A stretch of DNA of 64,000 nt from Blastocatellia bacterium UBA7656 (GTDB taxonomy: Bacteria > Acidobacteriota > Blastocatellia > UBA7656): the NCBI GenBank assembly GCA_002483445.1, contig DLHY01000069.1, positions 26,300 to 90,299 of the forward strand, in the 5' to 3' direction. The first letter of the stretch is position 1; each line of letters opens with the position of its first letter. The position numbers and the translations under genes were made by a program. Shown in pieces: positions 25,134 through 34,624 of the stretch. Under the pieces are notes generated by a model. It was given only the letters and a program-made list of their open reading frames with translations. It searched no databases and was not told where the DNA came from.

Positions 25134-26750
25134 TCAGAAATACCTCGCGATAGTAGCTTCCGTCGGCTTTTTCGTCACGAGCGAAACCACGATGATCAAC
25201 AACACCGAGACGATGACCATCGGAACGACGGGCATAAATCCGAAAACGGCTGTTCCTCCCGGCGTGCGCGATAAGACATCAACGCCTGCGACCGACCACG
25301 ACCACGCGGACACGCCGGGTGCGGGCGCGGGAACCGCAGCCTGAAAAACAGCAACGCCGATGACCGCCGCCGCGACCCAAAGCGCGGCTGCAAGCGCGCC
25401 CCATTTGGTGCTGCGCCGCCAGAATAGCGCGGCGACAAGCAGAGGCATCAGCGCCGAATAACCTGAAAAAGCGTATTGCACAGCAAGCGAGAATATAGTC
25501 TCAGGCGCGCGAAGCGCAATCACATAAGCTGCTATGGTCAGCAGGATGATGAAAACTCTCCCGGTCTGCACCTGAAGATGCTCTCCGAATTTTTCCTTGC
25601 CCCCGTAGTAAGCGAATATGTCTTCGGTGAACATGGTCGAAAGGGCGAGTATCTGCGAATCGCTCGCCATCACCACGGCCATGATTCCTGCCGCGAGAAT
25701 TCCTGCCAACCACGCGGGCGCGTAAGCTCCGAGCAAAACGAGCAGCACATCATCGCCCGCGCTCTTGCGGCGAAGATCGTCGCGCTCGGCGACTGAAAGG
25801 GTCGGCCCTTCGGTGGCGAGTCGCTGTCGCGCTTCGAGTTTTTGCTCGATGCCCGGAACGTCCGCGATTTTATTGGCTGCGACTCCGAGAAAGACCGCAG
25901 GCAGCCAGATCGCCACCATGCAGATGGGATAAAGCAGCACGGTTTTTTTGAACTGGCTCATCTTTTTGGCGGTCAGGCAGAAAATCGTTATGTGAGGAAA
26001 GGCAATCGATGAGAGCGGAATGAACATATAGCTGATGAAAAAAAGCGGCGACGTGCGCTCAAGCGTGAGCAGTGATTTCGTCGCGGGCGAGGCTTCCAAA
26101 GATTCGACGACGCTCTTAAAGCCGCCGATGCCTGTGCCTATGACGACTAGAGCGACGAGGCCGAATATCAGAAACAGCGCGGTCTGAAAAGTGTTTACCC
26201 ACGAAGTCCCACGCATCCCGCCGAAAAAAACATAGCTCATGATTACGAGCGCGACCACTGCGCCGCCCATCCAGTAGGGAACTCTTCCTCCGGTGATCGC
26301 GGCGAGCGTAGTGCCTCCGCCCATCACGCCGATGATGATGTAGGGAACGAGCAGAGCGGCCTGAACTGCGAATATGACTGTTCCGATATGGCTGCACTCC
26401 CAGCGGTCGCGAAACATCTGCACGGAGGTCATGAAGCCATGTCGCTTGCCAAGCGCCCACACTCGCGTGCCTATGAAGAACAGCGAGAGCGGAATTATTA
26501 GCGCGGAGGATGAAGCCATCAATCCGAAGGTGACAATGCCGTTGGCGAATGCGTGACCCGATGAGCCGAGTATGGCGAAGGCCGTCATGTTGGTTCCGAG
26601 CAATGAGAGGAAGAAGACGACCTGGCCGAGTGATCGACCGGCGAGGAAATAATCTTCAGCCTCGTGATCGGCCCGCGATCTTCTGAAAGCGAATATGCCG
26701 ATGTAGAGGACTACTGCCAGATAGAGGAAAACGATTATGGCGGGGATCAA
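25134..26750 (-). CDS. Sodium:solute symporter (SSS family)
   Basis: 538 residues, about 13 membrane helices. The N-terminus has YFLAGRSLGQVVFFLSLLGT and the helix-breaking segments common to SSS. MGGGTTLAAITGGRVPYW and VFFGGMRGTSWVNTFQ match the family. It overlaps the preceding small membrane-protein gene by 4 bp (ATGA); that pairing with DUF3311 proteins is common. Substrate not predictable; solute/pantothenate-type. Confidence 0.9.
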   Translation of the reverse strand: MIPAIIVFLYLAVVLYIGIFAFRRSRADHEAEDYFLAGRSLGQVVFFLSLLGTNMTAFAILGSSGHAFANGIVTFGLMASSSALIIPLSLFFIGTRVWALGKRHGFMTSVQMFRDRWECSHIGTVIFAVQAALLVPYIIIGVMGGGTTLAAITGGRVPYWMGGAVVALVIMSYVFFGGMRGTSWVNTFQTALFLIFGLVALVVIGTGIGGFKSVVESLEASPATKSLLTLERTSPLFFISYMFIPLSSIAFPHITIFCLTAKKMSQFKKTVLLYPICMVAIWLPAVFLGVAANKIADVPGIEQKLEARQRLATEGPTLSVAERDDLRRKSAGDDVLLVLLGAYAPAWLAGILAAGIMAVVMASDSQILALSTMFTEDIFAYYGGKEKFGEHLQVQTGRVFIILLTIAAYVIALRAPETIFSLAVQYAFSGYSALMPLLVAALFWRRSTKWGALAAALWVAAAVIGVAVFQAAVPAPAPGVSAWSWSVAGVDVLSRTPGGTAVFGFMPVVPMVIVSVLLIIVVSLVTKKPTEATIARYF

Positions 26751-26974
26751 TCCGACTCCTCCTCCCTTTCGATTTCTTCCTCAAGGTGAGAAGGCCAGAA
26801 ATGGCGGATCATGATCCACATCAAAACGGAGACTGAAAGCGTGTAACAGACGTGATAAAAAAGTCCGATGGGGATGAAACCGAAAATGAATGGACGCGCC
26901 GAGCGCCAGTTCCAGAAGTCCTGATGCAGTACGACCAGAGCGATGACCGCGAGAGAGAGCAGCAGTTTTTTCAT
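26747..26974 (-). CDS. DUF3311-like small membrane protein
   Basis: 75 residues with two membrane helices (LLLSLAVIALVVLHQDFW and FIPIGLFYHVCYTLSVSVLM) and an acidic tail. Size and the GFIPIGLFYHVCYTL segment match DUF3311, found directly before SSS symporters and thought to be an accessory subunit. ATG 26974 follows GAGGA by 3 bp, a tight spacing. First gene of a two-gene operon. Confidence 0.8.
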   Translation of the reverse strand: MKKLLLSLAVIALVVLHQDFWNWRSARPFIFGFIPIGLFYHVCYTLSVSVLMWIMIRHFWPSHLEEEIEREEESD

Positions 26975-27008
26975 CAATCCTCGTCCTCAAGCCAACGGGA
27001 ACTCTTGA

Positions 27009-27037
27009 ATACTGTTCTACCCGTTTGGAGTAGTCAA
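27009..27037 (-). promoter_or_regulatory. Candidate promoter of symporter operon
   Basis: TTGACT (27032-27037), 17-bp spacer and CAGTAT (27009-27014) on the minus strand, 35 bp before the small membrane-protein start. Confidence 0.5.
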
Positions 27038-27216
27038 GAGCGAAAGCGAAATCCTGCAACGCTTTGCAACAAGCAGCGTTGAGTTGATACAATGTCAACC
27101 ACCAGTGGCTTAGGGGAAACACAATAAGGAGCGTCCTTCAAAAATATATTGATAAACGAAAGCGGCGCGATCCTGAGTTCGCCGAAGGGTTCGAGGAAGG
27201 CTATGCCAATTTCAAA

Positions 27217-27405
27217 ATGGGCGTGATTCTCAGGCAGGCTCGTGAGAAGGCAGGAATGACTCAGGATGAAGTGGCGCGCAAATTGAAAACAAAAAAATCA
27301 GCCATATCGAGAATGGAGAATCATGCTGAAGACATCAGACTATCTACAATACAAAAGTATGCTAAGGCTTTGGGAAAAAGCATCAGAGTAGAGATAGTAG
27401 GATGA
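27217..27405 (+). CDS. HigA-like XRE antitoxin-type protein, start unclear
   Basis: A Cro/C1 helix-turn-helix: ILRQAREKAGMTQDEVARKL, then KKSAISRMENHAEDIRLS and YAKALGKSIRVEIV. Family members usually have about 30 more N-terminal residues, and the upstream frame does encode them (KYIDKRKRRDPEFAEGFEEG), open from 27088. But no ATG, GTG or TTG lies there in frame, although AAGGAG is at 27126-27131. So the gene either starts at a rare codon, uses ATG 27217 and is truncated, or has lost its start. No toxin gene is visible upstream. Confidence 0.55.
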   Translation: MGVILRQAREKAGMTQDEVARKLKTKKSAISRMENHAEDIRLSTIQKYAKALGKSIRVEIVG

Positions 27406-27468
27406 ACGTATTATCAAAGCCGATTGAAACGGTCGCGGCGAGCGAACTGTTTGAATGAAGAGAGTCCC

Positions 27469-28782
27469 ATGACTACAGACATATCGAAAACCAAAACAGA
27501 GGTCGGTAATTATTTTGTATCCAACTATCCGCCATTCTCGCAGTGGATGCCTGAATATGTTCCCAGCGCAATCGAGGCTCTCGACCAGCCTCCGCGCACC
27601 CAAGACCCGCTCGGCCTTTATATCCACATACCGTTTTGTCGCAAGCGATGCAAATTCTGTTACTTTAAAGTCTATACCGATAAGAACGCTTCCCAGATAG
27701 AGATTTATCTCGACGCACTGATCAAAGAGAATGAAATCTACAGCCGCACTTCCGCTTTGCAGGGCCGTCAACTTCGATTCGCGTACTTCGGCGGAGGGAC
27801 GCCTTCCTACATAAGCGAGAAGCAACTCCACTATCTAGTCGATGGACTCCATAGGCATGTGAGTTGGGACAATGCAGAAGAAGTTACTTTCGAGTGCGAG
27901 CCGGGGACGCTCAGAAAATCCAAACTCGAAACGCTCAAAGAGATCGGAGTGACGCGACTGAGCCTCGGCGTCGAGCATTTCAATGACGACATTCTCGAAG
28001 CCAATGGCCGCGCGCATCTGTCGCCGGAAATTTATCGGGCTTACAATTGGGCGCGCGAGGTCGATTTCCCGCAAATCAACATCGATTTGATTGCTGGACT
28101 GATGGGCGAATCCGAAGAGAAGTGGCGCGACACCGTCCGCCGCGCCATCGAGCTTGAGCCTGACTCGGTGACGATCTATCAGATGGAACTGCCTTACAAC
28201 ACCGTCATCTCGCAGGAGATGATCGAAAAAGGATTGGATTCGCCCATAGCCGACTGGCCTCAGAAACGACGCTGGGTCGATTACGCCTTCGAGCAGTTCG
28301 AAGCGCGCGGCTACCAGATAGCCAGCGGCAACTCGCTTGCGACTGCGAAGAAAGATTGCCGGTTCATCTACACAGATGCTCTCTGGCACGGGGGCGATAT
28401 GATTGGCCTCGGCGTCGCATCGTTTTCGCATTTCAGTGGCGTTCATTTTCAAAACGTTCACAGCTTCGAAGAATATGTCAGCCTGCTCGACACCGATCAA
28501 CTCCCGCTCCTGCGCGCGCTGGCGATGACGCCCCGCCAGATGCTCATCCGCGAGATGGTACTCCAACTCAAGACCGGCTCGATTGACCGGGAGTATTTCA
28601 GCCGAAAGTTCGGCGTGGATATCTGGAAAGAGTTTCAGCCCGTTTACGAACTACTGGAAGCGGAGGATCTGCTTGAGCGTGAGGACACGAAAATCACGCT
28701 GACCCGGAAAGGGCTGTTGCAGGTCGATCACTTCCTCCACAAGTTTTTTGAACCTGACTTGATACAGGTACGATACGTCTGA
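27469..28782 (+). CDS. Radical SAM protein, HemN/HemW-like
   Basis: 437 residues from ATG 27469. The radical SAM cluster motif is C57-RKR-C61-KF-C64, followed by YFKVYT. AYFGGGTPSYISEKQL and FECEPGTLRKSKLETL are typical of the coproporphyrinogen oxidase-like branch, as are RLSLGVEHFND and NIDLIAGLMGE. The C-terminus has a HemN_C-like winged region (MTPRQMLIREMVLQLKTG). It is followed 8 bp later by a flavin halogenase-like gene, so it probably acts on a special metabolite rather than in haem synthesis; substrate unknown. Confidence 0.85.
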   Translation: MTTDISKTKTEVGNYFVSNYPPFSQWMPEYVPSAIEALDQPPRTQDPLGLYIHIPFCRKRCKFCYFKVYTDKNASQIEIYLDALIKENEIYSRTSALQGRQLRFAYFGGGTPSYISEKQLHYLVDGLHRHVSWDNAEEVTFECEPGTLRKSKLETLKEIGVTRLSLGVEHFNDDILEANGRAHLSPEIYRAYNWAREVDFPQINIDLIAGLMGESEEKWRDTVRRAIELEPDSVTIYQMELPYNTVISQEMIEKGLDSPIADWPQKRRWVDYAFEQFEARGYQIASGNSLATAKKDCRFIYTDALWHGGDMIGLGVASFSHFSGVHFQNVHSFEEYVSLLDTDQLPLLRALAMTPRQMLIREMVLQLKTGSIDREYFSRKFGVDIWKEFQPVYELLEAEDLLEREDTKITLTRKGLLQVDHFLHKFFEPDLIQVRYV

Positions 28783-28790
28783 GTTTGATT

Positions 28791-30164
28791 ATGGAAACGA
28801 ACACCAACAAATTTGATGTCATTGTTATTGGCGGCGGGCCTGCGGGCAGTTCCGCCGCTTCTATTCTCGCCCGCGAAGGCCGCAGCGTGATTCTCTTCGA
28901 GAAGGAAACCTTCCCGCGCCATCACATCGGCGAATCGCTGATGACCGATACTTACTTCACTTTCCAGCGCATGGGCCTGTTGGACAAACTCAAGGAAAGC
29001 CCGTTCGTCCGGAAGTACAGCGTCCAGTTCGCAAATCAGGAGGGCAAGGAATCGCGCCCGTTTTATTTCTTCGAAGCCAATCATCACGAGAGCGCCGTCA
29101 CCTGGCAGGTCACGCGCGCGGTCTTCGATGAAATGCTCATCAATCATGCCGCCGACGAGGGCGTTCAGGTGCATCAGGGAGCGGCGGTCAAAGAGGTTCT
29201 CTTCGATGGCGACCGGGCCGTTGGAGTCGAAGTGATAATCGATGACGCACCCGTGAAGTTTTACGCGAAAGTCATAGTCGATGCGACGGGTCAGAGCGCG
29301 ATACTCTCCAACAAATTCGGCTGGCGCGTCCGCGATCCCAAACTCAAAAAGGCCGTGCTGTATTCTTATTTCAAAGGCGCTCATCGCGAGATGGATCTCA
29401 ACGGGGGAGCGACGCTCGTCCTTCGCACGGAGCGCGGCAGCGGTGGATGGTTCTGGTATATCCCGTTGGAGAACGATATCACAAGCGTAGGAGTCGTCGC
29501 CGAGCCTGAGTATCTGGTCAAAGGTCGGGGGCAGGACCTCGCAAAGATTTTTTACGAGGAGATTGAGAAATGCGAAGCGTGTCGCCGAAGAGTCGAAGGC
29601 GCGGAGAGAGTCGATAAAATTTATTCGATACTCGATTATTCCTACCGTTCGAAGCAATGCGCGGGCGACGGCTTCATGCTCATAGGCGACGCTTACGGAT
29701 TCCTAGATCCGATTTATTCGTCAGGCGTGCTGCTGGCTTTGAAGATGGCGGAACTGGCAGCCGATGCCATTCACGACGCATTCAACAACGACGATTTTTC
29801 CGCGCGTCGCCTTGGGCAGTTTCAGACCAAGCTCGATAACGGAATCGAATCGATGCGCAAACTCGTCTACGCCTTCTATGACGAGGATTTCAGCTTCTCG
29901 AAGTTCCTTCAGAAGTATCCTGATCAGCGAGTCAACATCATCAATCTTCTGATCGGCAATGTTTTCAAGGAAGGCGTCGATGATGTCTACGGGCCGCTTT
30001 CGGAATTCGCTGAAATCCCGCCGCCGCTTTATGAGCAAAGCCCTTTCCCCGAATTCGACGCCGAACACCAGGAAGAGTTGCGGGAACTGCTTTCGGCAAA
30101 GTATGTGTACTATGACGACCGCGCCGCCGCTCAGGAAAGAGACTCATCTCCCGATGTGACTTAG
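28791..30164 (+). CDS. Flavin-dependent halogenase-like monooxygenase
   Basis: 457 residues. The N-terminal FAD motif is VIGGGPAGSSAA (residues 12-23), then FPRHHIGESLM. A lysine in PFVRKYSVQF (K75) aligns with the catalytic Lys of flavin halogenases. GGWFWYIPL near residue 220 matches the WxWxIP halogenase motif. The second FAD motif is LIGDAYGFLDPIYSSGV. ATG 28791 is chosen over an in-frame TTG at 28785. With the radical SAM gene it forms a small operon. Halogenation or hydroxylation cannot be told apart here; a flavin reductase is not linked. Confidence 0.82.
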   Translation: METNTNKFDVIVIGGGPAGSSAASILAREGRSVILFEKETFPRHHIGESLMTDTYFTFQRMGLLDKLKESPFVRKYSVQFANQEGKESRPFYFFEANHHESAVTWQVTRAVFDEMLINHAADEGVQVHQGAAVKEVLFDGDRAVGVEVIIDDAPVKFYAKVIVDATGQSAILSNKFGWRVRDPKLKKAVLYSYFKGAHREMDLNGGATLVLRTERGSGGWFWYIPLENDITSVGVVAEPEYLVKGRGQDLAKIFYEEIEKCEACRRRVEGAERVDKIYSILDYSYRSKQCAGDGFMLIGDAYGFLDPIYSSGVLLALKMAELAADAIHDAFNNDDFSARRLGQFQTKLDNGIESMRKLVYAFYDEDFSFSKFLQKYPDQRVNIINLLIGNVFKEGVDDVYGPLSEFAEIPPPLYEQSPFPEFDAEHQEELRELLSAKYVYYDDRAAAQERDSSPDVT

Positions 30165-30183
30165 GCGATTGAGAAACTCGCCT

Positions 30184-30241
30184 CGAATGCGGAGTGCGGA
30201 ATGCGGAATGCGGAATAAAAACTCCGCACTCCGCATTCGAA
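30184..30241. repeat. Word-repeat hairpin, GCGGAAT/GCGGAGT family
   Basis: Left arm with four GCGGAAT/GCGGAGT words, loop TAAAA, right arm reverse complement; the outer 18 bp are perfectly paired. In the leader of the quinoprotein-like gene, ending just before its ribosome site. Confidence 0.9.
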
Positions 30242-30256
30242 TGAAAGGACACCCTT

Positions 30257-31711
30257 ATGCTGAGAACTGCGCGCTTCGCTCGACTAAAAACATCAGCCTT
30301 TTTTCTTCTCACCCTTTGCCTGTGCATAGCTCAAGTGCGGGCCTCGGACTGGACTCAGTTTCGCGGGCCTAACGGCGCGGGAGTCTCGGACACGCGAGGC
30401 TTACCTACGGAGTTCGGCCCGCAGAAAAACGTTATATGGAAAACGCCGTCTCCGCTGGGTCATTCATCGCCTGTGCTGTCGAACACCAGAATTTTCATGA
30501 CCGGATTCGAGGATAAGAAACTCTTCACGCTTTGCCTCGATAGAAAAACAGGCCGCCTGCTCTGGCAGCGCGAGGTTCCGCGCCCGCGCGCCGACAGGTT
30601 GCTCAAGCCCAACAACCCTGCAAGCCCAAGCCCCGTGACCGACGGCCAGAACGTCTACGTCTTCTTTCAGGATTTCGGGCTGATCTCTTACGATTCGAGT
30701 GGCAAAGAAAGATGGAAAATTCCGCTCGGCCCCTTCAACACTTTTTTCGGTATGGGCGCGTCTCCCATACTCGTCGATGACACACTCGTCATGCCCTGCG
30801 ATCAGGACACCGATTCGTTTATGATCGCGGTCAGTAAAAACACGGGCCGCGTGCTTTGGAAGATCAACCGACCCGGAGTCATTTCAGGCTATTCGACTCC
30901 GATAGTCTATCGCCCGAAAGACGGGCCGGTTCAGATAGTCATCCCAGAATCCTTTCAACTCTCTTCTTATTCAATAGCGACGGGCGAAAGAGTATGGTGG
31001 GTGCGCGGACTTGCCTGCGAGATGAAATCCATACCCGTACTAAGCGGAGATATGCTTTATGTCAATGGCTGGGGCCTTCCTGAAAACCAGCCGGGAAAAC
31101 AGATCCCCATTCCTCCCTTCGAAGAAGCCCTCGCTAAATTCGACAAGGACGGCGATAGCCGCCTCTCGAAGATGGAGCCTGCTGACGAACGGGTGAAGCA
31201 GGATGCTTATTTTCAACTCGTCGATCTCAATCGAGACGGCTATATCATTCTCAGCGAATGGAACGTGTACCGGGCGATCATGGCGGCTGAAAATGGATTG
31301 CTGGCCATTCGAATGGGCGGCAAGGGCGATATGACCGACAAAAGCATTTTGTGGAAATATCAAAGGCCCGTCCCGCAGGTTCCATCCACGCTGCTCTACA
31401 AAAATGTTCTGTACATGGTCAATGACGGCGGCGTGCTGATATCCTTCGATCCGGCTTCAGGAGCCGTTTTGAAGCAGGGGCGACTTGAGGGCGCGATTGA
31501 TAAATACTTCGCTTCGCCCGTCGCCGCCGACGATAAAGTTTATCTCGTGGGCGAAGGCGGCGCGGTGTCCGTCCTGAAAGCCGACGCGCAATGGGAAATC
31601 CTCAAAGTGAACACGCTCGACGACGAAGTATTCGCCACTCCGGCGATAGCCGACGGACGGATTTACATTCGAACGCGGAGCGCGATTTACTGCTTTGGCA
31701 ATTCCAGATGA
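30257..31711 (+). CDS. Secreted PQQ-type beta-propeller protein with EF-hands
   Basis: 484 residues, signal peptide ending near VRASDW. PQQ-like propeller repeats are clear: WTQFRGPNGAGVSDTRGLP, LCLDRKTGRLLWQREV, VSKNTGRVLWKI, ISFDPASGAVLKQGRL, AIADGRIYIRTRSAIYCFG. Two EF-hand-like loops (FDKDGDSRLSKME and DLNRDGYIILSEW) are inserted at residues about 292-340. No catalytic motif of alcohol or glucose dehydrogenases is evident, so it may be structural. AAAGGAC precedes the ATG. Confidence 0.85.
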   Translation: MLRTARFARLKTSAFFLLTLCLCIAQVRASDWTQFRGPNGAGVSDTRGLPTEFGPQKNVIWKTPSPLGHSSPVLSNTRIFMTGFEDKKLFTLCLDRKTGRLLWQREVPRPRADRLLKPNNPASPSPVTDGQNVYVFFQDFGLISYDSSGKERWKIPLGPFNTFFGMGASPILVDDTLVMPCDQDTDSFMIAVSKNTGRVLWKINRPGVISGYSTPIVYRPKDGPVQIVIPESFQLSSYSIATGERVWWVRGLACEMKSIPVLSGDMLYVNGWGLPENQPGKQIPIPPFEEALAKFDKDGDSRLSKMEPADERVKQDAYFQLVDLNRDGYIILSEWNVYRAIMAAENGLLAIRMGGKGDMTDKSILWKYQRPVPQVPSTLLYKNVLYMVNDGGVLISFDPASGAVLKQGRLEGAIDKYFASPVAADDKVYLVGEGGAVSVLKADAQWEILKVNTLDDEVFATPAIADGRIYIRTRSAIYCFGNSR

Positions 31712-31836
31712 TTTGCTAAACTCTGTCCGAAACCCCAATAGTGGCCAACTCAAAATTTGTTCTGCGATTTCCCGCGAATGCTTTTTCGAAGAATCGCAGG
31801 AGCGGGCCACTTCACTTGTGACGGGGAGGATAGAGA

Positions 31837-32835
31837 ATGAACCGGCGCTTGTTCGCAATACTCATCACTTGTGTTTTAGGTCTTTCAGCCATCACTGCAT
31901 CTGCGCAACAGCAGACGCCCGCGCTGCCTCAAGGCGTAGCCACTCGATCGGTCAACATCTGGAGCGACGGCACACGGCTCAGCGGCGATCTGTTTTATCC
32001 CAAAAGCATGAAGGCTGAAGACAATCTGCCCGCGATCATACTCTGTCACGGATGGGGCGGCGTGCGTTCGCATCTCAACCGCGCTTATGCTCCGCAATTC
32101 GCTTCCAGAGGGTATGTCGTCCTCACCTTCGATTATCGCGGATGGGGCGACAGCGATTCGCGCCTCGTCGTTCGCGGCCAGATGCCAAAGGCCGACGAAC
32201 ACGGCGAAGTGGCGGTCAAAGCTCAGGCGATTCGCGAACTCGTCGACCCTTTGGATCAAACCGAAGATATAGTCAACGCGATCAACTTCATCGAAGGCGA
32301 GGCGGGCGTCGATACGGCTCGAATAGCGTTGTGGGGGACGAGCTATGGCGGAGGCCACGTGGTTTATGTCGCCGCCAATGATCCGCGCGTCAGGTGCGTG
32401 GTCAGTCAGGTGGCTTCGATGGATTCGAGCCTGATCGTATCCTCCCCGCTTTATCAGGGCGGCACGACTCGCGCTCATCGCGAAACGGTGCAGCGCACTC
32501 GCGGCGAGATCGATCCTGTCCCGCAGGGAGTCGACAAGGTTCCCAATCTCCGAGGCACGCCCTTTGTGTCGCGCATGATGAATTATCGCCCGGTCGAACA
32601 CGCCAACAAGTTGAAAGTCCCAATCCTCATCCTCGACGCTGAGAAGGAAGAGTTGCTCGATATCAAACTGAACGGCGGCCTGGTCTACGAGCGCGTTAAG
32701 GATCGTGTGCCTGCGCGTTATCACATCTTTCCAGGAATCAAGCATTATGACATCTACTCCACGAAGCTGAGGGAAGCCACCGAGATGGCAATCGAGTGGT
32801 TCGATAAACACCTCAAGGGCGCGAAGATGAAGTAA
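31837..32835 (+). CDS. Secreted alpha/beta hydrolase
   Basis: 332 residues with signal peptide (ILITCVLGLSAITASAQQ). The nucleophile elbow is GTSYGGGHV; the candidate acid is in LILDAEKEELLD and the histidine in GIKHYDIY. HGWGGVRSHLNRAYAP is the oxyanion region. Resembles dienelactone hydrolase/BAAT-type or acetyl xylan esterase-like hydrolases. GGAGG lies about 7 bp before the ATG. Periplasmic, substrate unknown; single gene. Confidence 0.85.
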   Translation: MNRRLFAILITCVLGLSAITASAQQQTPALPQGVATRSVNIWSDGTRLSGDLFYPKSMKAEDNLPAIILCHGWGGVRSHLNRAYAPQFASRGYVVLTFDYRGWGDSDSRLVVRGQMPKADEHGEVAVKAQAIRELVDPLDQTEDIVNAINFIEGEAGVDTARIALWGTSYGGGHVVYVAANDPRVRCVVSQVASMDSSLIVSSPLYQGGTTRAHRETVQRTRGEIDPVPQGVDKVPNLRGTPFVSRMMNYRPVEHANKLKVPILILDAEKEELLDIKLNGGLVYERVKDRVPARYHIFPGIKHYDIYSTKLREATEMAIEWFDKHLKGAKMK

Positions 32836-32924
32836 GCGAGAACCAATCGAATATCAATCAACGCATCTTCGACGGCCTTAGAGGCTCGTCACAGGATTCC
32901 TTTTTCCAAAAAGAGGTGTACGAC

Positions 32925-34370
32925 ATGAATGACTCCATAGAGAGCAATGTATCTGTTTCTGATTCCGCTCCCCGATTGAGCCTTGCCGCGCGAGTGTGGC
33001 GCGATCTGCGCGAAGCCGTGTCAGGCTCAGAGCAGGATTTCACCGAAGGGAGCATAGGGCGGGCGATTATGCTGCTGTCGATACCTATGGTTCTGGAGAT
33101 GGCGATGGAATCTCTCTTCGGCATCGTCGATGTTTACTTCGTCTCAAGTCTCGGCCCTGACGCGACGGCGACAGTCGGGCTTACGGATTCGATGTTGACG
33201 ATTATTTTCGGCATAGCCATGGGACTTTGCATGGCGACGACCGCCATGGTCGCCCGACGCACGGGAGAGAAAGACAAGGCGGGCGCGGCGAAAGCTGCGG
33301 TGCAAGCGATTTTTCTCGGCATCGCCGTGAGTGTGCCGATAGGAGTGATCGGATTTTTATACACTCCAGAGTTGTTTCGATTGATGGGCGCGACCGATGA
33401 GGTCATCGCTGTGGGATCAGGCTATGGGCAGGTGATCTTAGGAACCAACCTGATCATCATGCTGTTGTTTTTGATCAACGCGATTTTTCGCGGCGCGGGC
33501 GATGCGGTCATAGCGATGCGGGTGCTGTGGGTATCGAACCTGGTAAACATCGTACTCGACCCGTGTTTGATATTCGGGCTTGGGCCTTTCCCTGAGATGG
33601 GAGTGACAGGCGCGGGCGTGGCGACGGCTATAGGCCGCGGCACGGGAGTCGTTCTGCAACTTTGGGTACTGCTCGGCGGTCGCGGAAGAGTGAAGATCAG
33701 TCGCGATCAGTGGCGGATAGATTTCAAAGTGATGATGCACCTGCTGAAGATTTCGCTTGGCGGAATGTTTCAATTCCTCGTCGCTACGGCAAGCTGGCTT
33801 GGGCTTGTTCGCATAGTGGCGGTATTTGGAAGCGCGGCGCTCGCCGGGTACACCATCGCGCTGAGGATAATCATTTTCGCCATCCTGCCGTCGTGGGGAA
33901 TGAGCAACGCGGCGGCGACGCTCGTGGGGCAGAACCTCGGAGCAGGCAAGCCTGAGAGGGCGGAGAAATCCGTGTGGCTTGCGGGTCTCAGCAATATGAT
34001 CGTTTTGCTCGTCGTGACGATAGTTTTTCTGATTTACGCCGAGCCGCTCATCAGGTTGTTCACCGAGGATGCTGCCGTCGTCCCTTATGGAGTTGATTGC
34101 CTGCGATGGGTAAGCTACGGGTATATTTTCTACGCTTACGGGATGGTGATGGTGCAGGCGTTCAACGGCGCGGGCGACACATTCACGCCGACCGTGATCA
34201 ATTTGTTTTGTTACTGGTTGTTTCAGATTCCTCTCGCTTACTGGCTTGCGATGAAGACGAGCTTCGAGGCGCAAGGCGTCTTTATGGCCATCACCATCGC
34301 CGAATCACTTCTCGCTGTCGTCAGCATAATCGTATTTCGTCGCGGGCGCTGGAAGACACGGACGATCTGA
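32925..34370 (+). CDS. MATE-family multidrug/metabolite exporter
   Basis: About 481 residues, 12 membrane helices. GSIGRAIMLLSIPMVLEMAMESLF and FFV-type helix 1, NAIFRGAGDAVIAMRVLW, and GWGMSNAAATLVGQNLGAG-like segments (WGMSNAAATLVGQNLG) are typical MATE. Exports cations or drugs with Na+ or H+. A GTG at 32916 is possible, but ATG 32925 fits the AGAGGT site. Stands alone; might export the product of the neighbouring radical SAM/halogenase or AsnB-like genes, by guess only. Confidence 0.9.
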   Translation: MNDSIESNVSVSDSAPRLSLAARVWRDLREAVSGSEQDFTEGSIGRAIMLLSIPMVLEMAMESLFGIVDVYFVSSLGPDATATVGLTDSMLTIIFGIAMGLCMATTAMVARRTGEKDKAGAAKAAVQAIFLGIAVSVPIGVIGFLYTPELFRLMGATDEVIAVGSGYGQVILGTNLIIMLLFLINAIFRGAGDAVIAMRVLWVSNLVNIVLDPCLIFGLGPFPEMGVTGAGVATAIGRGTGVVLQLWVLLGGRGRVKISRDQWRIDFKVMMHLLKISLGGMFQFLVATASWLGLVRIVAVFGSAALAGYTIALRIIIFAILPSWGMSNAAATLVGQNLGAGKPERAEKSVWLAGLSNMIVLLVVTIVFLIYAEPLIRLFTEDAAVVPYGVDCLRWVSYGYIFYAYGMVMVQAFNGAGDTFTPTVINLFCYWLFQIPLAYWLAMKTSFEAQGVFMAITIAESLLAVVSIIVFRRGRWKTRTI

Positions 34371-34396
34371 TTCCAGGGCCATTTAATCTTCGGAAA

Positions 34397-34478
34397 TAGA
34401 ACGCGGATCAAACGGATTTGGCGGATGAACACGGATCAGATCAGCGTAAATCCGCCTAATCCGCGTCATCTGCGGGCT
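34397..34478. repeat. Word-repeat element, CGGATTTGG/AATCCGCC family
   Basis: Words built on CGGAT (CGGATCAAA, CGGATTTGG, CGGATGAACA) followed by AATCCGC words in inverted order. In the 254-bp gap between the MATE and asnB-like genes. The words are longer and less exact than the 7-bp families. Confidence 0.7.
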
Positions 34479-34530
34479 ATCCTGATCCCAGCAGTGAAAA
34501 CTATATGGCCCTATATCTTATTCGAAGTCG

Positions 34531-34571
34531 AAACGAAGCGGAGCAGACATCGCAACTGCCCCGCTTCGTTT
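34531..34571. terminator. Hairpin with T-run before asnB-like gene
   Basis: AAACGAAGCGG / CCGCTTCGTTT, 11-bp perfect arms with a 19-bp loop and a short T run. It may end the MATE transcript or act in the leader of the asnB-like gene. Confidence 0.45.
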
Positions 34572-34624
34572 TGTGATACTCTTCGTTTGAAAGAGATCAA
34601 CAGGGAGAAAATAAAATCACTTCT

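Noticed and set aside
27092..27127. Leader peptide MSTTSGLGETQ before the antitoxin-like frame
   Set aside because: No ribosome site and no conserved feature; its stop overlapping AAGGAG is probably chance.
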